Shown here: positions 13,926 through 24,034 of the stretch, piece after piece
Layout of the letters: each line of letters opens with the position of its first letter
Numbering within the stretch: the first letter of the stretch is position 1
Assembly (NCBI GenBank): GCA_009363875.1
Contig: CM018682.1
Span: 59,108,031-59,172,030 of the forward strand
DNA: 64,000 bases
Source of the DNA: Mikania micrantha
Taxonomy: Eukaryota > Streptophyta > Magnoliopsida > Asterales > Asteraceae
Direction of reading: 5' to 3'
Notes under the pieces: generated by a model
What the model was told of the DNA's origin: nothing
The model's database searches: none
The model's input: the letters and a program-made list of their open reading frames with translations, nothing else
Position numbers and translations under genes: made by a program

Positions 13926-14010
13926 TTTAATTTGACTTTGACTATGACCTTGACCTTGACTTTTGACATTGACTTTGACTTGTTAACTGTTACTTTGACT
14001 TTTAATTTTA
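13926..14010 (+). repeat. Degenerate TTGAC repeat tract
   Basis: About ten copies of TTTGACT/CTTGACC/ATTGACT follow each other with 6-9 bp spacing. TTGACY is the W-box core bound by WRKY factors, but on this strand the tract is also simply pyrimidine-rich sequence upstream of a candidate splice acceptor. Function unproven. Confidence 0.5.
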
Positions 14011-14023
14011 ATTATTTTTTAAC

Positions 14024-14047
14024 TATCTTAACTCGTTTCTGTTCCAG
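14024..14047 (+). promoter_or_regulatory. Candidate 3' splice acceptor immediately before an ATG
   Basis: 'CTTAAC' (branch-site-like), then a pyrimidine-rich stretch ending in 'ctgttccag', is followed directly by ATGGCTGAG, with AG at 14046-14047. This matches the plant acceptor pattern and would place a spliced leader right at the extra ORF start. Confidence 0.5.
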
Positions 14048-14672
14048 ATGGCTGAGTTAAGGTTCGTCCAGGATCACAACATATCTGCATACCTAGGTGA
14101 TCCTCCAAAAAGCACTAGATGTTCAAAAGCATGGTTGACGGTCTGATACTCTCGCCAGTGAACTACGCCATCATGGAGCATCCTCAGATCATTACCACAT
14201 TCATCTATGACTTACAGAACTCCATTTCCGAGAGGACAGACGCTAACGGGAATGTTAGCTTGATCAAGAGCTGTTCCAGAGCACCGTTTTTAGGATGGGC
14301 CACGAGGGTCTTTACCCTCCTACGGAGAAGAAGCTTCTTCACCCATATTGGAGAAATTTGGCACACATCGTCACTCAATTCCTCTAATGACGTCAAGGAG
14401 GATACGATGTGCTAAACCAAACCCTCAGCTCTTGTATGGTAGCGATAGCTTTGGGTCTTCACTTAAACTACTAAAGGATGATCTTCAGTGACATGCATGC
14501 AAACATCAAAGGGAAGATAAAGGAGAGATTCTTCGCATTTCCCAGATTTATCCAGATTATTATCAACAAGAGCATCAGAATCTTGTCCCAACCATTGGAA
14601 CAGTGCCCATTAAGAAGATGATATAAGACATCTTCTCCTACATGACAATGAACAAGAAGGGGAAGAAAGAGT
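14048..14672 (+). pseudogene. Extra 3' ORF of old Copia, copy 1, N-terminal part (interrupted)
   Basis: ATG at 14048 opens a frame starting MAELRFVQDHNISAYLGDPP. After about 23 codons it needs a frameshift near 14115 to continue as FKSMVDGL..NYAIMEHPQII. Another shift near 14265 gives GHEGLYPPTEKKLLHPYWRN, and later segments give MIFSDMHANIKG and ERFFAFPRFIQIII. At 14672/14678 the minus-strand chromovirus was inserted; the ORF resumes at 26761. I recall similar unnamed proteins downstream of pol in Asteraceae Copia elements, possibly the envelope-like or additional ORF of sireviruses. No enzymatic motif is visible. At least two frameshifts show it is dead. Confidence 0.65.
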
Positions 14673-14677
14673 ACATT
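14673..14677. repeat. Target-site duplication ACATT (left)
   Basis: ACATT directly precedes the left LTR (TGTAACA...) and recurs at 26756-26760 directly after the right LTR (...TGTTACA). The uninterrupted second copy at about 33600 has the equivalent sequence without the insertion. Confidence 0.9.
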
Positions 14678-15226
14678 TGTAACAACCCGACTGACGGGAA
14701 ACGTCGGGATGCCACGAGGGATGTGTAGATTGTTCATAAGCTCGTGGGCATCTAATTAAATCATCACATATCAAATAATCAACCAAATTAATTACATCAA
14801 AACTCATGTTCATCATGAATTAGATACATCAAATACACAAAAGATTTAGCTAAACTAACTGAACTTTAGTCTCTAGAATTTCAGTTATTTTAGCTAAGTT
14901 CAAGAACCTAAGTGATGATATCCCAAAAGATGTAGAGCTATCCTGCCCTACTTACTTCTCCTTGTTCCCTGAAACATGTAGAAAATCAAGTGTCAACTAC
15001 GAAGTAGTTGGTGAGTAATCATAAGTTTTATATTTCAAAATGTTTACAAATGTTTAAGAGAGTTTATGGTTTTTCTGAGAAAATCCACATGGCACCTGCG
15101 AGATAATCCAACACATAACCCAACACATAATCACAAACATACAGTCACATAATTCAAATAATCATAGATAATCAATCACATATGCATTCAACCAATCTCA
15201 ATAATCAATATTCTCAATTAGTATAA

Positions 15227-15509
15227 GTGACAATACATGCAATCATTGCGATTAACCGAAGTCAAAGACAATGACACATGGAGTTGTGGCAAACCACGTG
15301 ACAATACATGCAATCATTGAGGATGAACAAAGTCAACAGCAACGATCCATGGAGCTGTGATAATCCAACTGACAATACATGCAATCATTGCTGATGACCG
15401 AAGTCAAAAACAACGACTCATGGAGTTGTGGTAACCCACATGACAACACATGCAATCATTGCGTATGACCGTAGTCAACCCAACGAGTCATGGAATCGAG
15501 ATAATCCAA
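15227..15509. repeat. Four ~71 bp tandem subrepeats inside the left LTR
   Basis: Four consecutive copies begin 'gacaa(t/c)acatgcaatcatt' and end near '(c/a)atggagttgtgg..aacccac'. Several copies hold a small GTGG-n4-CCAC hairpin. The same four copies are in the right LTR at 24577-24859, so the expansion predates this insertion. Confidence 0.85.
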
Positions 15510-16255
15510 TAAAATGAATAATATAATGTTAAACAGGTGACATCCATGTGTTATCAAAATAATATGTAAATCTGGTATACATGTTCGACCTCCGAGTTTG
15601 AAAAACAAAATAGTTTAAAAAGGAGGTTATGAGAACTTACCTGAATCCTTAAAATCAGTGTTTTCGTAGAATGAGCGCTCGCGTATATGAAATCAGAAGC
15701 AACTCAACAATATGAAATTATCGTGTATTTCATATTCATAAATATTAGCGTCTCATTTAAATTGAATAGCTCTAATTGCTTTCTTCATTTGTTGAATATT
15801 TCTTTAACTTAGTTTATTTAATTCTAAGTAAAGTTATAACCCTTAAGATTTTTATCAATGATAGGTGGTAATCTTGTTTCCACATATATTCTTTTTTGTG
15901 CATGCTTGCATGTCCACTTGAGTTACCTATGTAATTCAAATTTGTTAAATTGTAATTAAGTTTAGAAAAATCATACTTAGGTTATTCTCATGAAATGTTT
16001 CAATGTATATATAAACTCATGATTCTAAAACTTATATTTAGAGAGAGAAAAGATGATGGTTTTTATAGTTCTTTATGCATGCATAATTATCCATGATTTC
16101 CCATGTATATAACCTAAAATTCCAAAGTTTATTGTTTTGAAAAGAAAAGATGGTGGTCATTACAATTCCTTATGCATGCATGTTTATTCATGATTAAACA
16201 AGGCCTTTGGTTCCTCCTAATTTTCCTAGTTCAACATTTAGGTTTTGTCATTCAT

Positions 16256-16600
16256 GGGGGCAGCGAACCTGTTTGGCTGCCAGAGGAGATTCGGCCTCAA
16301 GAGGTTCGTGGCTAGGGTTCGCTGGACCAAGGAGGGTTCGGCTAGATCCAAGAGAAGCCCTAGGTTCGGCCGATCTGTAGGTTCGCGTCACATGATGGTT
16401 CGGTTGAGAGGTTCGTTCAGCATGAAATCCAGGTTCACAGGGTTCCTAGGGTACGGGACCCAGGAGAGGTTCGTGACCAGCAGGAGGTTCGTGGCCAGCT
16501 GAGGTTCGGCCAAGCTCCGGATTGCAACAACAGGTTCGTTAGAAATGGAGGGTTCGGCCGACCTTACCCTAGGCGAACCTCAAGGTTCGTGAAAGCCTAG
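16256..16600. repeat. GGTTCG motif array in the left LTR
   Basis: About twenty irregularly spaced GGTTCG/GGTTCGGC words (for example 'gattcggcc', 'gaggttcgtgg', 'ctaggttcgg') within 350 bp. A 85-codon frame here is a by-product of the repeat and is not annotated as a gene. Confidence 0.75.
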
Positions 16601-17505
16601 GTTCGGTGGTCCCCTTTTTCCAGCCCTACGGAGGCTCGGCCAGTGTACTGGGTTGCGAACCAACAGTCCCGTCGTCCTCATCCTTGAGTTTTGCCGATTC
16701 TAAGGTCATCCATGGTCTCTCGTATGTTCATACTAACTCGTTTGACAAGATTTATAAACCATGTTCTCAGTTAAATGTTTGCAATCATCTCATATTAGGT
16801 TTTTAGTAAAAACCAAAAAGTAATCTTCAGATGTACCTCGAAATGTCGACCAAATGTGAGATTTCTTCGTGGTTTCTTGTTCTACTTGATCACGCGGTCG
16901 TTTTAGCACCAAGACCTCGCGATTCCGTCCAGAAACGAGGACGATAAGCTAGAGAGAAGGTAGAGAGAGAAAGGGGTGGCGGGTTTGGGTGTTTTAGAGA
17001 GAGAAAGGGTTTTTGAAAATGAAAGGGATGATGAAGTCTTCCACCTCTTATGTCCATCCCGTTCTCGCGTGTTCGGTCTCGTCTTTATCGCGATAAAATT
17101 AATAATATGCTCGATTTCCTTATAAATATATTTAAGACGTTAAAGTGTTTAAATAATGTTATTTCATTTTAATAGGATGATTTGAAACGAGTGTCGTTTT
17201 ATAAAAAAATGATTTTGTTTGCTTCCGTTAAATTAATTATTTAAATAAACGATTTGTTCAATCCTTCTTAATTTGTGATTCCTAATAAACATTTTAAATT
17301 TCTATTTATTAATTTAATATCGCTAAATATTATTCTGTTATCTCGTCGAAACACGTCACTTACGTACGTATTCATAAAGATCGTCACCTTTTCGAATCCA
17401 ACGCTCGTATCGTATTTCGATTTGATTTACAATTTATGGAATATCATTTCAGAATATTATTCTTGGTAATTATATTCACGTGAATCGTCACCCACGCGTT
17501 TAATT

Positions 17506-17545
17506 AATCATCATAACCTTCGCGTTTAATTAATCATCATAACCT
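17506..17545. repeat. Short direct duplication in the left LTR
   Basis: 'gcgtttaattaatcatcataacct' type sequence (about 23 bp) occurs twice in a row. The right LTR has a single copy near 26228, so this arose after insertion or in only one LTR. Confidence 0.7.
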
Positions 17546-17653
17546 CTCCAACGCGTATTTATTTCCAATAATGCTTTCACTATTTTATTATGTTGAATAT
17601 TATATTTCCCGATCCAATCCCACTAAACCATATCACTGACACATCCATGATAG

Positions 17654-17732
17654 ACCGAAATATGCTTAAGTATAGGGCATATGTAGGGGTCAGTCGCGAC
17701 TGCCCCAGCCACCATCCCACCGCTATTTCGAT
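17654..17732 (-). other. Covarying hairpin motif, LTR copy (left)
   Basis: Outer arms CGAAATA (17656-17662) and TATTTCG (17724-17730) pair. Between them lies the conserved core TATAGGGCATATGTAGGGG, then the perfect palindrome CAGTCGCGACTG (17691-17702), then CCCC..GTCCCACC-like sequence. One of five related copies in this element. Confidence 0.7.
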
Positions 17733-18042
17733 AAACAATGACCATGTGTCCTTAACTATGTTTAGTAACCAAACAATAACCAACTCCTAATTCCTTTCCA
17801 TTTTAAATCAAAAACCCATAACATATGTTCAATTACAATAAACTCTCTGGTTCTGCTTAGTTGTTTTTCAACTAAACTTCCCATGGTTTATGCTCATAAT
17901 TATATGTTCTCAATAATGTATACCAGTGATAATATCAACAAATAATTCATAGTAATTATCCATAATCATTAACAATTATCGTATCAGGTCTTAACAGTAC
18001 AATTAAACATGTACGGACAACCCGAAATACGGTGATGTTACA

Positions 18043-18055
18043 GTCTCCCCTAGTT
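18043..18055 (-). promoter_or_regulatory. Polypurine tract of the minus-strand chromovirus
   Basis: Reading the minus strand, 'aactaggggagac' lies directly before the LTR start TGTAACA. This is the expected plus-strand primer position. Confidence 0.85.
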
Positions 18056-18076
18056 AAGGGAATTTTGTTCCGAAAT

Positions 18077-18599
18077 TCAACTTGGAGTGACTGTAGTGAA
18101 TAAATGTGGGTACTTAAGCTTCATCTGATCTTCCTGTTTCCAGGTGAATTCTGGACCACGCTTCGACTCCCATCGTACTTTTATCATTGGAATTCTACTA
18201 CGTTTGAGCTTTTTAACCTCTCGGTCCATTATCTCGACTGGTTTTACAATGAAGTGCATGGTATCATCGACGCGAATGTCATCGAGTGGCACCTGAAGAT
18301 CTGGATCAGCTAAGCACTTTCTTAAATTGGACACATGAAACGTCGGGTGTACATTTGCTAAGTTCAGGAGGAAGTTCCAACTTGTAGGCAACCTTCACGA
18401 TCCATTCAAGAATCTTAAGAGGGCCAACATAACGTGGAGCAAGCTTACCCTTCTTCCCGAATCGTACAGCGGCCTTCCAAGGCGATACTTTAAGTAATAA
18501 CATATCATCAACTACTTCAAACTCTAAAGGTTTTCGTCGTTTGTCCGCGTACCTTTTCTGTCGAGTACGTGCAGCTAACAGATTGTCACGGGCCTGGCG
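18077..18599 (-). pseudogene. Integrase tail and chromodomain remnant
   Basis: The frame ending at 18306 gives RKPLEFEVVDDMLLLKVSPW and APRYVGPLKILEW, the integrase C-terminal (GPY/F-like) region. After a frameshift near 18350 the frame ending at 18077 gives HPTFHVSNLRKCL, then PVEIMDREVKKLKRSRIP and VRWESKRGPEFTWKQEDQM, a chromodomain. Chromodomains bind modified histones and steer chromovirus integration into heterochromatin. The shift separates it from the integrase, so no functional fusion can be made. Confidence 0.85.
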
Positions 18600-19665
18600 G
18601 ATCTTGTCAGCCATTTCTTGAATAATCTCGGGACCAGTGATCTGCGATTCGCCGACCTCGGTTCAACAAATAGGTGAACGGCATTTTCTACCATAAAGAG
18701 CTTTAAACGGCGCCATACCAATGCTTGCATGATAACTGTTGTTATATGAGAACTCAACTAGTGGTAGATGGTTATCCCAGTTGCCAAATAAATCAATTAA
18801 ACGGCGCCCTCGACATATCTTCCAATGTCTTAATCGTACGCTCCGTCTGTCCATCCGTTTGAGGATGATAAGCGGTGCTAAGATCCAATCTTATTCCAAA
18901 AGCTTCATGAAGTGATTCCCAAAATCGTGCCGTGAAACGAGCATAATGATCCGATATTATCCTTAAGGGAATTCCATGTCGACTAACTATCTCATCAACA
19001 TAGATACGAGCTAATTTCCGCACAGGGTACGTCTCGCGTATCGGTAAGAAATGAGCCGACTTGGTTAATCTATCATTTACCACCCAAATGTTGTCCTTAC
19101 CGCTTGCGGTTTGTGGGAGTTTGGTAATGAAATCCATAAAAATATTCTCCCACTTCCACATGGGTATTTCTGGTTGTACTAACTATCCCGAAGGTCGCTG
19201 GTGTTCTGCCTTGACTTTAGCGTAGTTAAGACACTTAGATACATACTCAGCAATATCCTTCTTCATTCCAGGCCACCTGTACAAGACTCTAAGGTCTTGA
19301 TACATCTTGTCGCCACCCGGATAGATTGAGTAACGAGACTTATGAGCTTCATCCATAATCATCATCCTAAGATCATCCCGGTTCGGTATCCACAACCGAT
19401 TCAAGTAATACACCAAACCATCATCCTTAGTTTCCAATAGTAACTCGGCCCCACAAGACATCTCATTTTTCAAGCTATCTTGAGCCACTGAGTGTTGTTG
19501 GGCTGTCAGAACATCATTATGGAGATTAGTGTGCACTCGGAAACTACGAATTTGAACATGACTCTTGAGACTAAGCGCATCTGCTACTACATTCGCTTTG
19601 CCAGGATGGTAGCGAATTTCACAGTCGTAATCATTCAACAGTTCAACCCATCTCTGCTGTCTCAT
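18600..19665 (-). pseudogene. Integrase remnant with end of RNase H
   Basis: The minus frame starts with the RNase H end (MRQQRWVELLNDYDCEIRYH, NVVADALS), then the integrase zinc domain, then the core: WKWENIFMDFITKLPQ holds the first Asp, IISDHYARFTARFW the second, and YHPQTDGQTERTI the Glu. Two zinc ligands have changed compared with the intact element at 58064: the second His is Tyr (SIYPGG) and the last Cys is Tyr (CLNYAK). A stop lies between 19183 and 19161 and a frameshift near 18800. The text resumes as HLPLVEFSYNNSYHASIG. Confidence 0.88.
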
Positions 19666-20220
19666 ATTAAGTTTCTTCTAATTGAGAATATGTTGCAAAC
19701 TCTTGTGATCTGTAAAGACTACACACTTTGTGCCATAAAGATAGTGTCTCCATATCTTCAAAGCAAACACGACCGCACCAGGTTCTAGGTCGTGTGTAGT
19801 GTAGTTCTTCTAGGGAATTTTCAACTGTCTCGATGCATATGCCACAACCTTTCCCCGTTGCATGAGAACACCACCAAGACCCAGGATGGATGCATCACAG
19901 TAAACTACAAAATCATCATTTCCATCAGGCAGTGTCAAAATAGGAGTTTCACAAAGTTTCTGCTTCAACGTCTGAAACACCTCTTCTTGCTTCGGTCCCC
20001 ACTCATAAGATTTGTTCTTTTGAGTCAAAGAAGAAAGAGGGACAGCAATCCTGGAGAAATTCGAAATAAACCACCGATAGTAAACCGCAAGTCCAAGAAA
20101 TGATCGAATCTCTGTTGGTGTCTTCGGTGTACTCCAATTCTTCACTGCATCAATCTTCGCAGGATCCACGTGAACACCCATTTCATTGACTATGTGTCCC
20201 AGAAATTGAACTTCTTTAAG
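19666..20220 (-). pseudogene. RT thumb / RNase H remnant
   Basis: In the same frame as the RT segment but after an in-frame TAG (20221-20223), the translation gives GVHVDPAKIDAVKNWSTPKT, IRSFLGLAVYYRWFI and then FVVYCDASILGLGGVLMQRG, the RNase H segment with its first Asp. Another in-frame TAG at 19810 interrupts before the Tyr-rich second half. Confidence 0.87.
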
Positions 20221-20893
20221 CTAAAATTCACATTTAGAGAATTTGGCATACAGTCGTTCTTCTCTTAGGATCTCCAAAACCAACTTAAGGTGTTGCTCGT
20301 GCTCTTCTTTGCTCTTTGAGTATATCAAAATATCATCAATGAATACAATCACAAACTTATCCAAGTATGGCCTGCAAACACGGTTCATGAGATCCATGAA
20401 AACTGCCGGTGCATTTGTAAGGCCAAAAGGCATTACCAGAAATTCATAATGGCCATATCTGGTTCTAAAGGCCGTCTTGGGAATATCATCATCGTGTACA
20501 CGAAGCTGATGATACCCAGACCTAAGATCGATCTTTGAAAACCATGCCGAGCCTTGAAGTTGATCGAAAAGATCATCGATGTGCGGTAGAGGATATCGAT
20601 TCTTAATTGTAAGCTTGTTCAATTCGCGATAGTCGATGCACATTCGGAAAGACCCGTCCTTCTTCTTGACAAACAGGACCGGTGCACCCATGGTGAATGG
20701 TTCAGGCAAATGAATCCCTTGTCAGTCAGTTCTTGTAGTTGGCTCGTCAATTCTTGTAACTCCAAAGGCTCAAGTCTGTAAGGAGCTTTGGCGACTGGGT
20801 TCGCACCAGGTACTAAGTTAATTCAAAATTCTACTTGACGTTCTGGTGGAAGACCCGGCAAGTCTTCTGGAAATACTTCAGGAAAATCTCTTA
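20221..20893 (-). pseudogene. Reverse transcriptase remnant
   Basis: Clear Gypsy RT: SFRMCIDYRELNKLTIKNRY, PLPHIDDLFDQLQ, KIDLRSGYHQL and the catalytic FIDDILIYS (two Asp codons at 20332-20337). The palm motifs are unaltered. It is separated from the protease frame by a TAA at 20894 and a frameshift between about 20700 and 20890, where the RT N-terminal linker (GLPPERQVEF-like) reads in another frame. Confidence 0.92.
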
Positions 20894-21397
20894 TTACAGG
20901 AACGTCTTCAATTCTCTTTCCTTTCTCCTTTTTCTCACAACGTGTGTTAAAAATGCTATACATTTCTTCCTAAGGTACTTGTGTGCTTTAGTGCATGACA
21001 TCAGTTTGAGACCCTTACTAGAAGTCTCCCCAAAAACTCTTAAAGTTTCACCCGAAGGTAAGGGAATACGAATATATTTTTCATGATAGACAATTTCCGC
21101 TTTGTGGGTGGCTAACCAATCCATGCCTATGATAACATCAAAGCTACCAAGTTGCATAGGTATAAGATCAATTGGGATAACGTGCTCATTTAAGTTCATC
21201 GTACATCCAATAATAACAGTGTCAATATCAATAGTATTACCATCAGCCACCTCTATGTTAAACGGCTTGTCCATCTTAGTACGTGTCATTCCAAGCATAT
21301 ACTCAAAATCATGTGAAACAAAACTCCTATCAGCACCATAATCAAATAGAACAGATGCATAGAAGTTGTTAATCAGAAAAGTACCGTTGACCACATC
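20894..21397 (-). pseudogene. Aspartic protease remnant
   Basis: Frame gives FLINNFYASVLFDYGADRSF, IDLIPMQLGSFDVIIGMDWL and ..EIVYHEKYIRIPLP, the chromovirus protease. The catalytic triplet, DTG in the intact element, is DYG here, which would abolish activity. It is in the same frame as gag but separated by TAG at 21398. Confidence 0.88.
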
Positions 21398-22645
21398 CTA
21401 GTTGGCTTGAGCTGCTGGAGCATTCAGTTGAAACGCTCTGCCTCTTGCCACCCTTTGATTGTTTCCCATCCGTCTCGAGCACTGGTTTCTGAAATGACCC
21501 ACTTCACCACACTCGTAACAGGCTCTTGCCTGTACAGGTGTCTGGCAAACGAGTACAGCAGGAATAGGTTGTGCATGTGGAGCTGGCAGTGCAAGCGGAG
21601 AAGGTTGCATCCTTTGTGCTTACGGTGCACTCCAACAGACATTTGCAAAGTGACCATACTTGCCGCAGTTATTGCAGACGCGACATAGAAAATTTGGTGC
21701 GTGATGATATCTGCAGGTGTTACATTGAGGAGTAGCCCCAACAAAATTTCTGGCAGTTGAGTTGTTTGATGATTGCTGCGCAGACTTAGCCGTAGGAGTA
21801 GTAACAACAAAGTTTCTGGCCTTTCGTTTCTTGTTGCTGCTTTTTGAAGAGCTGCCTTATTCCGTTTTGACTTCAGTTGAAGCCTCTTTTGCAGCTGCTT
21901 TGGTGTCAGTCTTCTTAGATCCTTTCCGTGTGAGTGTTCCAGCCCTTACATGATTATCAGTTAAAGTTGCAGATAGACGGATTGCAGCTTCCAAAGTGGT
22001 AGGGTTGCTACCATAGACTGTGTCTTGAATCTGCATAGGTAGACCGCCTATGTACTTTTCTATTGCTCTCTCAAGTGGTGTCACTAGATGAGGTACCAGC
22101 AGACTATACTCGTGGAAGCGAGAATTGTAGATTACATTTTCACCACTATCCGACTTGAGTTCCCAGAACTCAGTTTCCAATTTCTTCATCTCACTGTGAG
22201 GACAGAATTCAGTGGTCATCAGGTTCTTGACCTCAGTCCACGTCAGTGCTAGGGCTGCATCGACTCCCCTAGTTCGCTTCTTCCCGTTCCACCAAGTTAG
22301 TGCTCTCTTTTGGAAAACACTAGTGGCATAATGAACTTTCAGATTCTCGGGGCAGTCGCTGTTTATGAAGGTGTTCTCCATACTCTCAAACCACTGTAGC
22401 AGACCAGTGGCTCCCTCGGATCCCGTAAACTTTAGCGGATTATAGAAGTCGAAGTGTTTGAACGTGCAAACTGGTGGGTTTGCACCACCTCTATTCTGAT
22501 TGAGAGTCTGATTGGCTTGAGTCAGTTGATTCACCAATCCAGTAATAAGGTTTGCTAACTCTTGTATGCCAGAGCTGGGATTACCGTTGTTAGCACCATC
22601 AGCATTGTTGTTTGTATCATCTTCATTGTGACGGCGTGGCCGCAT
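21398..22645 (-). pseudogene. Gag remnant with two zinc knuckles
   Basis: ATG at 22645 opens MRPRRHNEDDTNNNADGANN, then the gag core TFKHFDFYNPLKFTGSEGAT, LLQWFESMENTF, ALTWWNGK and IEKYIGGLPMQIQD. After an in-frame TAA (21857-21859) the same frame continues to CRVCNNCGKYGHFANVC and, after another TAA (21620-21622), to CYECGEVGHFRNQC (CCHC knuckles). Three stops in one frame with no shift point to point-mutation decay. Confidence 0.9.
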
Positions 22646-22901
22646 GTTTCTGAGGATAATAGAAACATGTTACTACCGTTTTCAACACAAGTCATACAAA
22701 CAATGGTCAAATGAGTTCATTTCAACAGTTAGCATTACATATAGGAACTATATTTTTCTCCTATCTGTCATTAAACTCATAACAAGGTAATAATTTTCTT
22801 AATATTATACTAATGCATCCTAGTTGGTCATATGTAATATTAACTACATATTCCTAAGTTCAAACAATTTCCACCCTATACTAATACTGACAACCTCCCG
22901 A

Positions 22902-22984
22902 TGCAGTGCAACAAGCTTATATATAGGGCATACGTAGACTTGACCGCAGTCGCATCATCACCGTCCCACCACCGTTGCATTGCA
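22902..22984 (-). other. Covarying hairpin motif, leader copy a
   Basis: Outer arms TGCAGTGCAAC (22902-22912) and GTTGCATTGCA (22974-22984) pair over 11 positions with one G-T. The core is the most diverged of the five copies ('atagggcatacgtag...ccgtcccacca'). Confidence 0.65.
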
Positions 22985-23599
22985 CCATGATTATGCCCTT
23001 GTTAGGATTTAGGGTGTATCATGTATCTTACCATTATCTCACTTCACAAACCTTATCCTAGGTAGGATAATTTTGAGTGAAGTGGTCTCAAGTTCCCTTG
23101 GACAATTAGGTTCGCCTAATGTCTAAGTTCACCTGACATATAGGTTTGTCTATTTTCTGAGTTCACATAATGTCTAAGTTCACTTGACATTAAAGTTCCC
23201 CTAATGTGTAAGTTCACTAAAAATCTATACTAAATCCCAATGTTCATAATTATCAATGAGGGTTCATATCATCACTGAGTGCTATTATTGTCACTAAGTG
23301 TTCATATCCTCCCTATAATTTATTCCCTTCAAGTGTTCATACCATCACTAAGTTTTAGTATCATCACTATGTGTTCATGTTGTCACTAAGTATCCATCTC
23401 CTTAGTAAGTGTTCATATCATTCGTTCATCCTATTCACCCCACGTGTCTAATAAGTGTGTTCATAAGTGATTTTATATGTATTCATCAAATATGATCACC
23501 CTATAAGTCAATCCAAACCAATTTATCCAACATTCCATCAACAACTTCCCTCTCACTTCCTAATAATATCCTAAGTTCTTGACACTGACAGACCCCCAA

Positions 23600-23684
23600 T
23601 ATACTACAAATGGTATATGTATAGGGCATATGTAGGGGTCAGTCGCAACTGCCCCAGCCACCGTCCCACCACATTTGTAGTATA
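23600..23684 (-). other. Covarying hairpin motif, leader copy b
   Basis: Outer arms TATACTACAAATG (23600-23612) and CATTTGTAGTATA (23672-23684) pair perfectly over 13 bp. The core contains GGGGTCAGTCGCAACTGCCCC-type inner hairpin and 'ccaccgtcccacc'. Confidence 0.75.
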
Positions 23685-23823
23685 CCACGAGTGTGTCCTT
23701 GTCTGGTGATCAAAGATCAAACAAATAATTCCTAAAGCAAATAAATTCCTAAGCAATTAATTTACTAGGCAATTAATTTCCCAAACACCAGTTCCCGTAT
23801 TCTTCAATACTGACATCCACCTA

Positions 23824-23910
23824 ATGTACCGTAAATGGTATATGTATAGGGCATATGTAGGGGTCAGTCGCAACTGCCCCAGCCAACGTCCCACCACCTT
23901 TACGATACAT
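23824..23910 (-). other. Covarying hairpin motif, leader copy c
   Basis: Outer arms ATGTACCGTAAA (23824-23835) and TTTACGATACAT (23899-23910) pair at 11 of 12 positions. The core is nearly identical to copy b while the arms are quite different. Confidence 0.75.
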
Positions 23911-24021
23911 CACGTGCATGTCCTGAATATAATAACTAGTGAATGAAATAATTCATACTAGGGTATCCTACCGTTATAGACTAGGTCAACCATTTCTAGT
24001 AACCTAATTCCCTATAACCCA

Positions 24022-24034
24022 GGCTCTGATACCA
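24022..24034 (-). promoter_or_regulatory. Primer-binding site (initiator Met tRNA)
   Basis: On the minus strand TGGTATCAGAGCC lies 3 nt after the 5' LTR end. This is the standard complement of the 3' end of plant initiator tRNA-Met. Confidence 0.9.

Larger units (their letters stand above)
12183..14047 (+). other. 1.87 kb spacer between Copia pol and the extra 3' ORF
   Basis: No convincing ORF is present; the two overlapping 60-64 codon frames near 12.7-12.9 kb have no recognisable features. The first kilobase is AT-rich. From about 13340 the spacer carries promoter-like features, and at its end a splice-acceptor-like sequence (both listed separately). A purine-rich 'aggtggagaat' at about 12250 resembles a polypurine tract but is not followed by a recognisable LTR start. 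Confidence 0.6.
14678..18042 (-). repeat. Left LTR (3' LTR) of the minus-strand chromovirus
   Basis: 3365 bp, beginning TGTAACAACCCGAC and ending GATGTTACA. Compared with the right LTR it keeps about 700 bp (roughly 16745-17460) that the other has lost, and lacks about 50 bp near 16270. It contains a ~71 bp tandem repeat (15227-15509), a GGTTCG motif array (16256-16600) and one covarying hairpin (17654-17732). Confidence 0.92.
22646..24021 (-). other. Long untranslated leader with three covarying hairpins
   Basis: This 1.38 kb stretch between the primer site and the gag ATG has no ORF of note. It holds three ~85 nt hairpins (22902-22984, 23600-23684, 23824-23910). It also holds short irregular repeats: 'aagttcac(c/t)tgacat..' near 23110-23220 and '(a/c)tcactaagtgttcat' near 23255-23420. 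Confidence 0.7.

Noticed and set aside
16245..16502. An 85-codon Arg-rich ORF in the chromovirus LTR
   Set aside because: It translates the GGTTCG repeat words (RFV/RFG); the other LTR does not keep the frame.
22902..23910. Hammerhead-type ribozyme (as in plant retrozymes) as an explanation of the hairpin family
   Set aside because: I found no CTGATGA / GAAA core on either strand in these hairpins, so the known hammerhead fold is not supported.
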